Shown here: piece by piece, positions 38,124 to 47,154 of the stretch
How positions within the stretch are numbered: the first letter of the stretch is position 1
Layout: each line of letters opens with the position of its first letter
Assembly: GCA_025934695.1 (NCBI GenBank)
Contig: JAICWS010000001.1
Location: 62,001-126,000 of the forward strand
Length of the DNA: 64,000 nt
DNA from: Alphaproteobacteria bacterium
GTDB taxonomy: Bacteria > Pseudomonadota > Alphaproteobacteria > Micavibrionales > UBA2020
Direction of reading: 5' to 3'
The notes under the pieces: model-generated
The model's input: only the letters and a program-made list of their open reading frames with translations
Database searches by the model: none
What the model was told of the DNA's origin: nothing
Made by a program: the position numbers and the translations under genes

Positions 38124-40301
38124 CATATCTCTAATCAAGCGAGGGCCGACGCGCTTTTCGAAGAACACGGCTATCATCCAGCACAGGAGGGCAGACATCG
38201 CCAGTGTAAGGCAGGGCACGAACATCGGGGGAAGAAATGTAAGAATCAGGCGTCCTTTCGCGTGAGGGGGTATATCGACGCCAACGACCAGCTCGTCGAC
38301 GGGACGAACATTGAGTTCCCGGCCGTCCAGGAACGCCCGGAATCCTGGGAAATACAGTCGCGCAAAGGCAATCAAACCCGGCGTGTCACGGGCATTTGAG
38401 ATTGCAAGCTCTTCTCCGTCGGGCTTAAGTTGCGCCGATCCTTTCGTTGATACTCCTTGGGAATACCACGACACCGTCCCTGGCAATTGCCTTGGCTGAG
38501 GCCGCTCAAGGCGAACGGTATTGGGCGTATCGCGCCAAGACCAATGCCGCAGTGCGACAGAGGCGTCGAGCGCTGATATGCCCTTTTGAGCGACAACAGT
38601 ATCGATCTTTAAGAGGTCGAGGTACGGCACCCCTGTTTCCGGTGCTCTCTGCAGAAGCGTCGAGACGTATACAACGCAGAAAGGCGTTTCAACGGTCGCG
38701 CAACCGAATATCGTGCCCCAACCCTTATATGCAAGAGACGAATAGCCAATGAAGGAGTTGACGCCGTAATACGCGGCCGAGGCGCCTGGAAGATATTCCG
38801 TTTCATCCTTAGGATTCAGCGAGGCCAAATAATGACCCGAGTAGAGAGTGTAGGCGACACGGCTTTCCGAAGCCATGGCAACGGCGGGGGTCTTGTTATT
38901 CTTACCAAGGTCTAAAAATGGGGGAATTCTGGCGACCATCACCAGCACCATAACAATAGACGTTATTCCTAGAAACATGGGCAGCCAGTCAAAGCGCTTC
39001 GCCATGGGAGGTAGCATAGCGATGAAAATCGCGGCCAAGAATACCAAGCTCATATTATCCATGGCCACAGGGGGGTTGTTCACGATCGCCGCGAGCGTCG
39101 TCAAGCAGAGCGCGCCGAAAGCCAGAAGCATGCGCGGCCACGTTGCTCTGATCGCGCTCTTTTCAGTGGCACAGAAAAGTGACAGCAGCAAACAGATCTG
39201 AACGTCCGGCAGCCAGCGCATCGGAAAGCGAAGGGGGCCAAGCTGCGCTGCCTCAGTGGTAAGCATTATCAGCCCACCCATCACGAACAGGATTTCTTTC
39301 GGCCATTTAAGGTTTCGCATGTCTACGAGCGCGAGCAGCGGCAATGCGTACCACGCCGTAAAGAATAAAGGACAGGACATGTGCTGACCGGGGGCGAACC
39401 ACAAAATGTCAGGAAACCATGCCGGGTTGCTGAAGTTAAGCAAGTCAGTTGGTTTCGGTGTGAATAAGCCCTGAGTTGCAAGCCCTACAGGGCGCGAGGT
39501 AAAGGGTAGTGCCATAATGATCGGAACGACGACCGGAAGGCAGAGCGCGGCACCAAGAGCGCCAGCCCAAACGAGGCGGAGTGCGTGGCGCCGGGAATTC
39601 CGGAGCTCATTCAGAAACATGATTGTCATCACAACGGCGAGCGCCACGACGTTATGTGGCCATCCGGAGCTTACGAGCAAATAAATCAATATGGCTGATC
39701 CGAGAATGTGCCAACAAATATTTTTTTCGGCATCCTGCAGCCGTTTCAGCGCTGCCCAAGCGAACATCAGCCAGCCCATGGATGAGGCCGCAGGGTGCCA
39801 ATCGGCGGAATTAATATAAAGCGTGTAGAGGTTGATGCCCGCCATGAGACCGAGCAGAGCTGCAAATGAAGGACGAATCCCATAGGCCCGGCCCAGCGTA
39901 TACGCCCCCGTCGTCAGCAGTATATTCAGGACAATGGCGTACAGCAGGCCGGAGACTTCGAGATGTGCAGGATCGATGAGCATCGTCATGATCATCGCCA
40001 GGGGATTATAGATGCCGTTCTGCGGATCCAGCCAAAGGGCGCCGCCAAAAAAAGTGCGCGTGGTCACGAACGGAAATTGCCCGCGCAGCAGCATATCTTT
40101 GATAATCAGGCCGTAGGGGAAATATTGCGTCTGCCGATCGTCGACGAAGAAAAAGCGGTGATTGATTTCATAGATTGTCACCAGCGCGGCGACCACACCG
40201 AGCACAGCTATTGCAAGCGGGGAAAAAAATCTTGCCGCTGCCTTTAGGGGCTGGATAGGGGCAGTCGAATTCAAGGATTTCCTCTCTCGTTGCTTAGCCA
40301 T
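38067..40301 (-). CDS. YfhO-like polytopic membrane protein 2
   Basis: 744-residue paralogue of the 723-residue YfhO-like protein near 27-29 kb. Shared landmarks: FFVDDRQTQYFPYGLIIKDM, FFGGALWLDPQNGIYNPLAM, SGWPHNVVALAV and the C-terminal YFPGFRAFLDGRELN, VGVDIPPHAKGRL. About 11-13 membrane segments plus a soluble C-terminal part. The final dozen residues (ending WACSRSSASR) are read out of frame from a fossil SpeE-like tail, so the native C-terminus was altered. Patchy lower G+C (39661-39720 is 25 of 60 by hand count). Flanked by the two junction repeats; no clear ribosome-binding site before its ATG. Confidence 0.75.
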   Translation of the reverse strand: MAKQRERKSLNSTAPIQPLKAAARFFSPLAIAVLGVVAALVTIYEINHRFFFVDDRQTQYFPYGLIIKDMLLRGQFPFVTTRTFFGGALWLDPQNGIYNPLAMIMTMLIDPAHLEVSGLLYAIVLNILLTTGAYTLGRAYGIRPSFAALLGLMAGINLYTLYINSADWHPAASSMGWLMFAWAALKRLQDAEKNICWHILGSAILIYLLVSSGWPHNVVALAVVMTIMFLNELRNSRRHALRLVWAGALGAALCLPVVVPIIMALPFTSRPVGLATQGLFTPKPTDLLNFSNPAWFPDILWFAPGQHMSCPLFFTAWYALPLLALVDMRNLKWPKEILFVMGGLIMLTTEAAQLGPLRFPMRWLPDVQICLLLSLFCATEKSAIRATWPRMLLAFGALCLTTLAAIVNNPPVAMDNMSLVFLAAIFIAMLPPMAKRFDWLPMFLGITSIVMVLVMVARIPPFLDLGKNNKTPAVAMASESRVAYTLYSGHYLASLNPKDETEYLPGASAAYYGVNSFIGYSSLAYKGWGTIFGCATVETPFCVVYVSTLLQRAPETGVPYLDLLKIDTVVAQKGISALDASVALRHWSWRDTPNTVRLERPQPRQLPGTVSWYSQGVSTKGSAQLKPDGEELAISNARDTPGLIAFARLYFPGFRAFLDGRELNVRPVDELVVGVDIPPHAKGRLILTFLPPMFVPCLTLAMSALLCWMIAVFFEKRVGPRLIRDMLIRGKKFAWACSRSSASR

Positions 40302-40413
40302 ATACTAAACAAACGAAGGAACTTGACAAGCCGTGGGGCCTCTCGGAGATGAACAAATTGTGAATGGTAAGCCTCAGGAGCGGTGCGTCTCCAGATGGTA
40401 TAGATGTCGCATT

Positions 40414-40500
40414 GCGCTCGTGCAGATCAAGCACGTCAATTTCCTGTTCAGTAGCGCCATTATGCTGGCTTACTTACCGGCATTTTTCACGGGCTTGCGG
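40414..40500 (+). pseudogene. Stump of a fourth GT87-like gene (3' end only)
   Basis: The plus strand here reads IALVQIKHVNFLFSSAIMLA then YLPAFF, which aligns with the C-termini of the GT87-like proteins (LILEIKTVQLPISSSILILS and IVLKLAPLPISSAILLASLI). No upstream part of the gene remains; the sequence before about 40414 shows no similarity. It sits convergent to the 3' end of the first SpeE-like gene, as the third GT87-like gene must once have done. Confidence 0.6.
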
Positions 40501-40520
40501 AACACCTGGAATACGCTCAG
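40449..40520. repeat. GT87-end/SpeE-end junction, copy B
   Basis: 72 bases matching 38024-38100 in direct orientation with one short gap of about five bases. Here the minus strand is the genuine end of the intact SpeE-like gene (LSVFQVFRKPVKNAGK, stop at 40470), while the plus strand is the GT87 stump. The two copies are about 2.4 kb apart and bracket the second YfhO-like gene. Confidence 0.75.
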
Positions 40521-42701
40521 AAGATCGGTGTAATCATCCGTCCAGGGGCGCAGGTCCGCCGAAGCCGTAGGGGTAAGCCAGCCGACCGTATCGAGCGGCG
40601 TCATGCTGGCGCCGGGCCGCGCCATGGTGAACCACAGGCTGGCGGAGGCGTAGGGGATATCGTCCGGAGCGTCGAACTTGATGCGGTATTTCAGCCCGAG
40701 ATCTTCCGCATTGCGCGACATTTCTGCGGCCAGGTTGAAATAGCGGTTCGACAGGTTCATCAGCATCAGCCCGCGCGGGCTCAGATGGTCGAGGTAGACC
40801 TTGATCGCATCGGTCGTCAGCAGATGTGCGGGAATGGTGTCGGAGGAAAAAGCGTCGAGCACGATGAGGTCGAATTTCTCCGGACGCTTGGCCAGTTCCA
40901 GCCGTCCGTCGCCGGGAATGATGACGGGCGGCCGTTTTCCCCTGCAGGCCGAAAGGAAGGTGAAATATTTCGGATCGCTGGCGACATCGATGATGGCGAG
41001 GTCGATTTCGAAGAAAGTGAATTCGCTTTTGGGCGTGCTGTAGCAGTTCAGCGTGCCCGCGCCGAGGCCGATCACCGCGATTTTTTCCGGCGCATAGAGA
41101 TTGAACACATCGCCCGCCGGGCCGCTGCGGGTGAAGTAGGCGGTGGGCGTGGTTTCGTATTTCTTGTCCTCGATCTGGATGCCATGCGTCGTCGTGCCGT
41201 GGTAGAGATAGCGCGCCTGGTACGTGTGACCGTTGATGACAATAGGCGCCTCGAAAACCTTGATGACGCCGTAAAAGTTTCGGCGCACCAGCAGTTCGTC
41301 CGACGGCGTGATGAATTCCGCAATGAACAGCATCACGAGCCCGCCGCAGAGCAGGGTACGGGCGTTAAACGACGAGCCCAGCAGGATCACGAAAAGCAAT
41401 ACATCAGCGATAAAGGCCTGCACGGGCTCGCCGCCCAGTTCCTTGCCGCCAAAATCGCCGAAAAGCCCGCGGACATTTGCGATATAGAACAGCGCGAGCG
41501 CAGCGGCGATGCCAAGCGCCAGCTTCGCCCGTTCGGACAAAGTTTTCCTGAAGGACGGATTGACCAGGCAGGACAGGATCAGCAGCGCCGGATACTCAAG
41601 AAGCCGGTTGAGGGCCAGCGGAGCGACGAAGGCATTCAGGATACCGCCGAGCGCGCCTCCGACGGCGATCATCAGGTAGAATTCGGTCAGCCGTCGACCG
41701 TCCTTCAGCGGGCGCTTTTCGGCGAGGCGCATATGGCACATCAGCGCAGTCAGGGTGAAGGCGACGAGATGTACGATCATGCCGCGCCACGACACGCGGA
41801 GGTATGAATCGAGCATCATGATGAAGCCGAGCGCGAGCGCCGCCGCAACAGGCTGCAGCGCCGCGACGCTGGACAGCGGCATCAGCTGCCGGCGGCCAAA
41901 AGCGACAACGAAGGTCAGCAGGTAGAGCGAAAGCGGCAATACCCACAGCATCGGCGCCGAGAATATATCGGTCGAAATATGGGTGGTTACGGCGAGCAGC
42001 AGGGCCGAGGGGAAAAAGGCCAGCGCGACCCACTCGAGCCGTTCTCGATTTGCCACTCGCTGCGATTTCCGCTCTTTGTGTGATGCGGGCGCGTTCGGTG
42101 AGGCGCGCGACAGGCAAATCAGCCCGCCCGCGATCAGCAGCGCGTAACCCCAGAGCCAGTAATGCGCCTGGTCCGAAAGACCCCAGAGCCGCTCGAAGGC
42201 AAGCGGGTAAAGGAACAGGCCGATAAAGCTGCCGAGGTTGCTGGCGGCATAGAGGAAATAGGGATCGTCCGCCGCGGCATGCCGGGTTGCCGTAAACAGG
42301 CGCTGCAACGTCGACGAAGTGGCCGACAGGGCGATGAAAGGCACGGCGAGCGACACGGTGAGCAAGCGAAAAACATCAAAGGCGCCCAATGCCGCGCCGC
42401 CGGTATCGGGCAGATGGAAGGGCAGGAAAAAGCAACCCAGGCCCAATGCCGCGACGTACAGAACGCCGTGCACGCGAGGCGGGAACCGCGACAGGAAATG
42501 CGCGTAAAGATACCCCAGCAGCAGCATGACCTGGAAGAAGGCCATCGCGACGATCCAGCCCGCGGGCGTGCCGCCGACCACGGGCAGCAATGCTTTCCCG
42601 GCCATCGGCTGGATGGCGAACATCAGCCCCGCCGACAGGAACAGCGTCCCGCCGAACAGCGCAAGCATCGCGGGATCCTGCCGCCGGTGTTTCGCCTTCA
42701 T
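40470..42701 (-). CDS. Membrane-fused spermidine-synthase-like protein A
   Basis: 743 residues. The N-terminal half has about 10-12 membrane segments, opening with LFLSAGLMFAIQPMAGKALL and GGTPAGWIVAMAFFQVMLLL. The C-terminal 220 or so residues are a SpeE-like Rossmann domain with IGLGAGTLNCYSTP, TFFEIDLAIIDVA (SAM-ribose Glu), GDGRLELA and LDAFSSDTIPAHLL. The canonical polyamine-site GGGDG is replaced by GLGAG, so classical spermidine synthesis is doubtful. Starts directly next to the stop of paralogue B. Last of four tandem paralogues in transcription order from carA. Confidence 0.85.
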   Translation of the reverse strand: MKAKHRRQDPAMLALFGGTLFLSAGLMFAIQPMAGKALLPVVGGTPAGWIVAMAFFQVMLLLGYLYAHFLSRFPPRVHGVLYVAALGLGCFFLPFHLPDTGGAALGAFDVFRLLTVSLAVPFIALSATSSTLQRLFTATRHAAADDPYFLYAASNLGSFIGLFLYPLAFERLWGLSDQAHYWLWGYALLIAGGLICLSRASPNAPASHKERKSQRVANRERLEWVALAFFPSALLLAVTTHISTDIFSAPMLWVLPLSLYLLTFVVAFGRRQLMPLSSVAALQPVAAALALGFIMMLDSYLRVSWRGMIVHLVAFTLTALMCHMRLAEKRPLKDGRRLTEFYLMIAVGGALGGILNAFVAPLALNRLLEYPALLILSCLVNPSFRKTLSERAKLALGIAAALALFYIANVRGLFGDFGGKELGGEPVQAFIADVLLFVILLGSSFNARTLLCGGLVMLFIAEFITPSDELLVRRNFYGVIKVFEAPIVINGHTYQARYLYHGTTTHGIQIEDKKYETTPTAYFTRSGPAGDVFNLYAPEKIAVIGLGAGTLNCYSTPKSEFTFFEIDLAIIDVASDPKYFTFLSACRGKRPPVIIPGDGRLELAKRPEKFDLIVLDAFSSDTIPAHLLTTDAIKVYLDHLSPRGLMLMNLSNRYFNLAAEMSRNAEDLGLKYRIKFDAPDDIPYASASLWFTMARPGASMTPLDTVGWLTPTASADLRPWTDDYTDLLSVFQVFRKPVKNAGK

Positions 42702-44933
42702 TCAAGTGGGCCCCATGAAGCCTGTGAACATCAAAGTGCTCAAGGGATTGGTGTAATCATCCGTCCACCGGCGGCGGCCCTGCTGTGGCGTCACCTCGTG
42801 CCAGCCGTAAACTTCAAGCGGCGACAAGCTGACGTTCTTGCGCGCCATGACGAACCATTCGCTGGGCGCGGCATAAAATGCGCGATCCGGCGGTATCTCC
42901 AGCATGCTGCGCGACTTCAGGTCCAGCACCTGTGCATTGACTGCCAGAACTTTCGCTAGGTTGAAGAACCGGTTCGAAATATGCAGAAGAATAATGCCAT
43001 TGGGATTCAGATGGTCGAGATAGACCTTCAGCGCTTCCAGCGTGATCAGGTGGGTGGGGATCGCATCGGACGAAAAGGCGTCGAGCGTGATCAGGTCGAA
43101 TTTATCCTTTCGGTGGGCAAGCTGCAGGCGGCCATCGCCAAGAACGAAGTCCGGCGGACGCCTGCCTTTGCAGGCTGAAAGGAATGTAAAAAGGCCGGAA
43201 TCGCGCGCGATCTTGATGACCGCAGGATCGATTTCAAAGAAGGTAAATTCGTTGGAGGGAGTGCTGTAGCAATTCAGCGTTCCCGCGCCGAGGCCGATGA
43301 CCGCGATTTTTTTTGGATTGTAAGCGTCGAAAACATTGCCGGCCGGGCCTTCCTTCCAGAAATAGCTGGTCGGAACCTTCTCATACGCCGGATCGCGCAC
43401 CTGGATGCCATGAGTCGTGACGCCATGGACGAGAAAGCGGATATCGTAAAGCTTTCCGTCCGCTTCCTGTGGCCGGTCGAAGACCTTTACGACGCCATAG
43501 AAATTCCGCTCCGTCAGTTTCACGTCGCGCGGCACGATGAACTGCGTCGTCATCAGCAGGACGAGCGTCCCGTAAAATACCGTGCGCGGATGCGTCGCGA
43601 GAATGATGGCGGTCGCAAAAACTGCGACATCGGCGATCGTCATGCCGTTCGTATAGCCGCCCGCGACGGTGCCATAGATGAAATTCAGCCCGGCGATGCG
43701 GTAAATCACATAGACGCCGACGCAGGCAAGGCCGATCGCCATGAAATCTCTCGCCGCCTTGGCCATTTTCGGCGCGAAGCCGGGGTTCATGAGGCAGGAC
43801 AGGATCATCATCAGCGGATATTCGATCAGACGGTCGGAAATGACCGGAATGATAAAAGCGTTGAGAAGGCCGCCCAGCGCGCCGCCCACTGACATCATCA
43901 GGTAAAACTCGGTCAGGCCCCGGTCGTCGCCGATTGGCCGCTCGGCCGCGAGCTGCAGATGGCACATCAGAGCGACGATGCCAAAGGCGATGAAATGAAA
44001 ACCGACGGCATACCAGGACACCCGCAGGTCACTGTCAAATGATAACAGGAGTGCCGTCACCAGCGCGACCGCGAGCGGCTGCAGCGTCGACATCGTCCGC
44101 ATTTTTACCAGCGGCTTGCGGCTGAACGCAATGACGAAGGTCAGCAGGTAAATCGCGAGCGGCGGCACCCAGACCAGCGGCGCGGAGAACAGGTCCGTCG
44201 AGATGTGCGTCGTCACGCCGAGCAGCAGGCTCGACGGGAAAAAAGCCAGCGCGATCCAGCGCAGGCGCTGTTCGCGGGTGATTTTCGACTTCCCGCGCGC
44301 TTTCGCCGGTTTTTTGCCGGCGGCCTGATACGTCAGCGCGAGGCACAGCAGGCAGAAAATCGCCAGCGCCCCGAAAGCATAGAACCAGTAGCGCGCCTGT
44401 TCGGCCAGACCGAAAGCGGGCTCAAAGGCGAAGGGATAGAGAAGCAGTCCCGCGAAGCTGCCGAGGTTGCTGGCCGCGTAAAGAAAATAGGGATCGCCGG
44501 AAGCCGAATGACCCGCCGTCGTGAACAGGCGCTGCAGCGTCGATGATGTGGCCGACAGCGCGATAAAGGGCACGGCCGCCGCGACCGTCAGCAGGGCGAA
44601 AACCTGGAAGGGGCCGGGATTTCCGATCGTCTCGCCCGAAGGCATCCTGATTGGCAGGCAGGCCATCCCGGCCACCAGCACGGCGATATACATGAGTGCA
44701 TGCACCCGCGGTGTAAAGCGCGACAGCATGTGGGCATAAAAATAGCCCAAGAGCAGCATCACCTGGAAAAAAGCCATCGCGACGATCCAGCCCGCCGGCG
44801 TGCCGCCGACCAGCGGCAGCAGCATCTTGCCGGTCATCGGCTCGATGGCGAACATCAATGCCGCCGAGAGGAACAATGTCAGGCTGAAGAGCCCGAGGGC
44901 GAAAGGGTTGCTTTTCTTCGCGGCAGCTCTCAT
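42702..44933 (-). CDS. Membrane-fused spermidine-synthase-like protein B
   Basis: 743-residue paralogue. The membrane half contains LMFAIEPMTGKMLLPLVGGT, FIALSATSSTLQRLF and DPYFLYAASNLGSF; the soluble half contains IGLGAGTLNCYSTP, TFFEIDPAVIKIA, LGDGRLQLAH and LDAFSSDAIPTHLI. Same missing GGGDG signature as paralogue A. Its start overlaps the stop of paralogue C as ATGA, so translation is coupled. The YfhO-like and GT87-like genes further along suggest an envelope setting, but no substrate can be named. Confidence 0.85.
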   Translation of the reverse strand: MRAAAKKSNPFALGLFSLTLFLSAALMFAIEPMTGKMLLPLVGGTPAGWIVAMAFFQVMLLLGYFYAHMLSRFTPRVHALMYIAVLVAGMACLPIRMPSGETIGNPGPFQVFALLTVAAAVPFIALSATSSTLQRLFTTAGHSASGDPYFLYAASNLGSFAGLLLYPFAFEPAFGLAEQARYWFYAFGALAIFCLLCLALTYQAAGKKPAKARGKSKITREQRLRWIALAFFPSSLLLGVTTHISTDLFSAPLVWVPPLAIYLLTFVIAFSRKPLVKMRTMSTLQPLAVALVTALLLSFDSDLRVSWYAVGFHFIAFGIVALMCHLQLAAERPIGDDRGLTEFYLMMSVGGALGGLLNAFIIPVISDRLIEYPLMMILSCLMNPGFAPKMAKAARDFMAIGLACVGVYVIYRIAGLNFIYGTVAGGYTNGMTIADVAVFATAIILATHPRTVFYGTLVLLMTTQFIVPRDVKLTERNFYGVVKVFDRPQEADGKLYDIRFLVHGVTTHGIQVRDPAYEKVPTSYFWKEGPAGNVFDAYNPKKIAVIGLGAGTLNCYSTPSNEFTFFEIDPAVIKIARDSGLFTFLSACKGRRPPDFVLGDGRLQLAHRKDKFDLITLDAFSSDAIPTHLITLEALKVYLDHLNPNGIILLHISNRFFNLAKVLAVNAQVLDLKSRSMLEIPPDRAFYAAPSEWFVMARKNVSLSPLEVYGWHEVTPQQGRRRWTDDYTNPLSTLMFTGFMGPT

Positions 44934-47152
44934 TTCAGCGCGCCTCCCGAGGAGAGAGCGGCCAAAAGATTGGTATAATTATCAGTCCAGGGCTTCAGCC
45001 GTCCCGTAGGCGTCACCGGTTTCCAGCCGCGCGCCGCAAAAGCGGCGGATAGAGGCGGCTTGCCCATGATCATCCAGACGCTGGGCGAGCTGTAGAACGG
45101 ACGGTTGGGCGAAACATCCCTTTTTATGGCCGTGACGAGGCCGAGCGTGGAGGCGGTCGTCGCAATCGTATCCCACAGGGAGAAGTAACGATTGGAGATG
45201 TTCATCGCAAGCGTTCCGCCCGGCGCGATATGGTCGAAGTACATCTTCAGCGCTTCCTGCGTCACGATATGCGTGGGGATCGTGTCCGAGGTGAAAACGT
45301 CGACGATCAGGAGGTCGAATTTATCCGGAAGCCGCGCCAGTTCCAGCCTGCCGTCGCCGACGAAGACGCGGTAGGGTTTCTTGCCGGGGCATTTCTTGAG
45401 GAACGTGAAGTCGTTTTCGGCGACATCGACCACATCGGGATCGATTTCGAAGAAGGTGAAGGACCGGTCCTTCGCATTGAAGCAATTCGTGACGCCCGCG
45501 CCGAGGCCGAGCACCGCGACGTCATGCGGTTTTGCGACGGCGAAGACATCACCCAGCGGGCCTTGCTTCGTGAAATAGGCCGTCGGCAGCGTTTCCAGCG
45601 CCGGGTCGCCGCGCATCTGGATGCCGTGCGTCGTCGAGCCGTGGCGCATCGTGCGCACCGTCAACGGCTTGCCGTCTTCCATCCGCGCGCTGTCGTAAAG
45701 CCGTACGGTGCCGAAGAAATTCCGGACGCTGAGGAATTCGCCTTCGCCGATGACGAACTGCGACATCATGAAAATGCCGAACGCGGCGAGAATGACAAGC
45801 GGCGGGGACAGGGACCGATAAAAGATGGCATATCCCGCCAGGGCAATCGCGCCGAGGCTGAGCGCCTCGAAGAAAACGCGCCGCGCGTGCAGCATGTCCG
45901 TGTTGAAGGCGAGCGGCGGCACGTCCACCAGCACTACGCAAAGGACCATCAGCGCGAGAATCGCCATGCCGGTGCGGGAGCGCGCCTTGAAGTCCTCATG
46001 CACCAGGAAAGAGGCCAGCAGGAACAGGGGGAACTCGATCAGGCGATTGAAAATGACGGGAATGACAAACGCGTTCAGCACGCCGCCCAGCGCGCCGCCG
46101 ACGGACATCATCACGTAATAAGACGTCAGTTGGCGGCCGTCGTCGAGGGGCCGCAGGCTCGCCAGCCGCATGTGGCAGGCGAGGGCAACGGCGGTAAACA
46201 CGGCGAGATAAGATGCGACGCCCAGCCAGCTGAACAGCCAGTCCGCGCGCAACAGCGAGATAAAGATGATGGCGACGCAGATGACGTAGGGCTGGATGCC
46301 TTCCATGAGCCGCAGCGAAACGACCGGCTTGCGGCTGAAGGCGATCACAAAGGTCAGCAGGTACAGCGCCAGCGGCAAAATCCAGATCAGCGGCGCCGAG
46401 ATGATGTCGGACGTTATATACGTCGTCACGCTCATCAGTAGCGCGGAGGGCAGGAAGGCCAGCGCCAGCCACTCCGCCTGGCGCTTCCAGCCCAAATGAC
46501 GGATGTGCTTTCGCGGCGCGGACACCCCCTTCTTTTGATCGCTGCTGCCCGAGAACAGCAGGCAGAGCGCCGCCAGCGCCATCAGCAGCACGTAGCCGCC
46601 AGCGACGCCGTCTGACTGGCGATCAAGCGGCAGCAGCGGCTCGATAACGAAGGGATAGAGCAGCAGGCCGGCGAAGCTGCCGAGATTGCTCGCGGCGTAA
46701 AGAAAGTACGGATCTCCGGCCGACCCGTGGCGCGTCGTCGTAAACAGCCGCTGGAGGGTCGACGAAGTCGCTGAAAGCGCAATGAAGGGAATTGCCAGCG
46801 CCTCCGTCAAAAGCAGGAACACCTTGCCGGGACCGCTCAAGGTATCGAGCCCGTCATGATGGCCGAGACTGATGGGAAGAAACGGCGCTCCCGCCGCGAG
46901 CGCGGCGATATAAAGCCAGCCCTGCTGGCGCGGCGTCAGGCGGGAGAGGGCATGCGCCAGGAGGTATCCCAGGAGGACCATCACCTGGAAGAACGCCATG
47001 GCGACGATCCATCCGGCCGGCGTGCCGCCGACGAGCGGCAGCAGCATTTTGCCCGTCATGGGCTCGACCGCGAACATAAGTCCCGCGGCAAGGAACAGGG
47101 TAAAGCTGAAAACCGCCAGCGTCGCTCCCGTTCTTGTTCCCCCAGGTTTCAT
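44930..47152 (-). CDS. Membrane-fused spermidine-synthase-like protein C
   Basis: 740-residue paralogue. The ATG at 47152 (MKPGGTRTG) is used; the frame is open to 47290 only as a shadow of the upstream gene. Landmarks: LMFAVEPMTGKMLLPLVGGT in the membrane half; LGLGAGVTNCFNAKD, TFFEIDPDVVDVA, VGDGRLELARL and VDVFTSDTIPTHIV in the soluble half, which is more divergent from A and B (VTNCFNAKD for TLNCYSTP, DVFTSD for DAFSSD). It begins two bases after the stop of paralogue D. Confidence 0.85.
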   Translation of the reverse strand: MKPGGTRTGATLAVFSFTLFLAAGLMFAVEPMTGKMLLPLVGGTPAGWIVAMAFFQVMVLLGYLLAHALSRLTPRQQGWLYIAALAAGAPFLPISLGHHDGLDTLSGPGKVFLLLTEALAIPFIALSATSSTLQRLFTTTRHGSAGDPYFLYAASNLGSFAGLLLYPFVIEPLLPLDRQSDGVAGGYVLLMALAALCLLFSGSSDQKKGVSAPRKHIRHLGWKRQAEWLALAFLPSALLMSVTTYITSDIISAPLIWILPLALYLLTFVIAFSRKPVVSLRLMEGIQPYVICVAIIFISLLRADWLFSWLGVASYLAVFTAVALACHMRLASLRPLDDGRQLTSYYVMMSVGGALGGVLNAFVIPVIFNRLIEFPLFLLASFLVHEDFKARSRTGMAILALMVLCVVLVDVPPLAFNTDMLHARRVFFEALSLGAIALAGYAIFYRSLSPPLVILAAFGIFMMSQFVIGEGEFLSVRNFFGTVRLYDSARMEDGKPLTVRTMRHGSTTHGIQMRGDPALETLPTAYFTKQGPLGDVFAVAKPHDVAVLGLGAGVTNCFNAKDRSFTFFEIDPDVVDVAENDFTFLKKCPGKKPYRVFVGDGRLELARLPDKFDLLIVDVFTSDTIPTHIVTQEALKMYFDHIAPGGTLAMNISNRYFSLWDTIATTASTLGLVTAIKRDVSPNRPFYSSPSVWMIMGKPPLSAAFAARGWKPVTPTGRLKPWTDNYTNLLAALSSGGALK

Positions 47153-47154
47153 TT

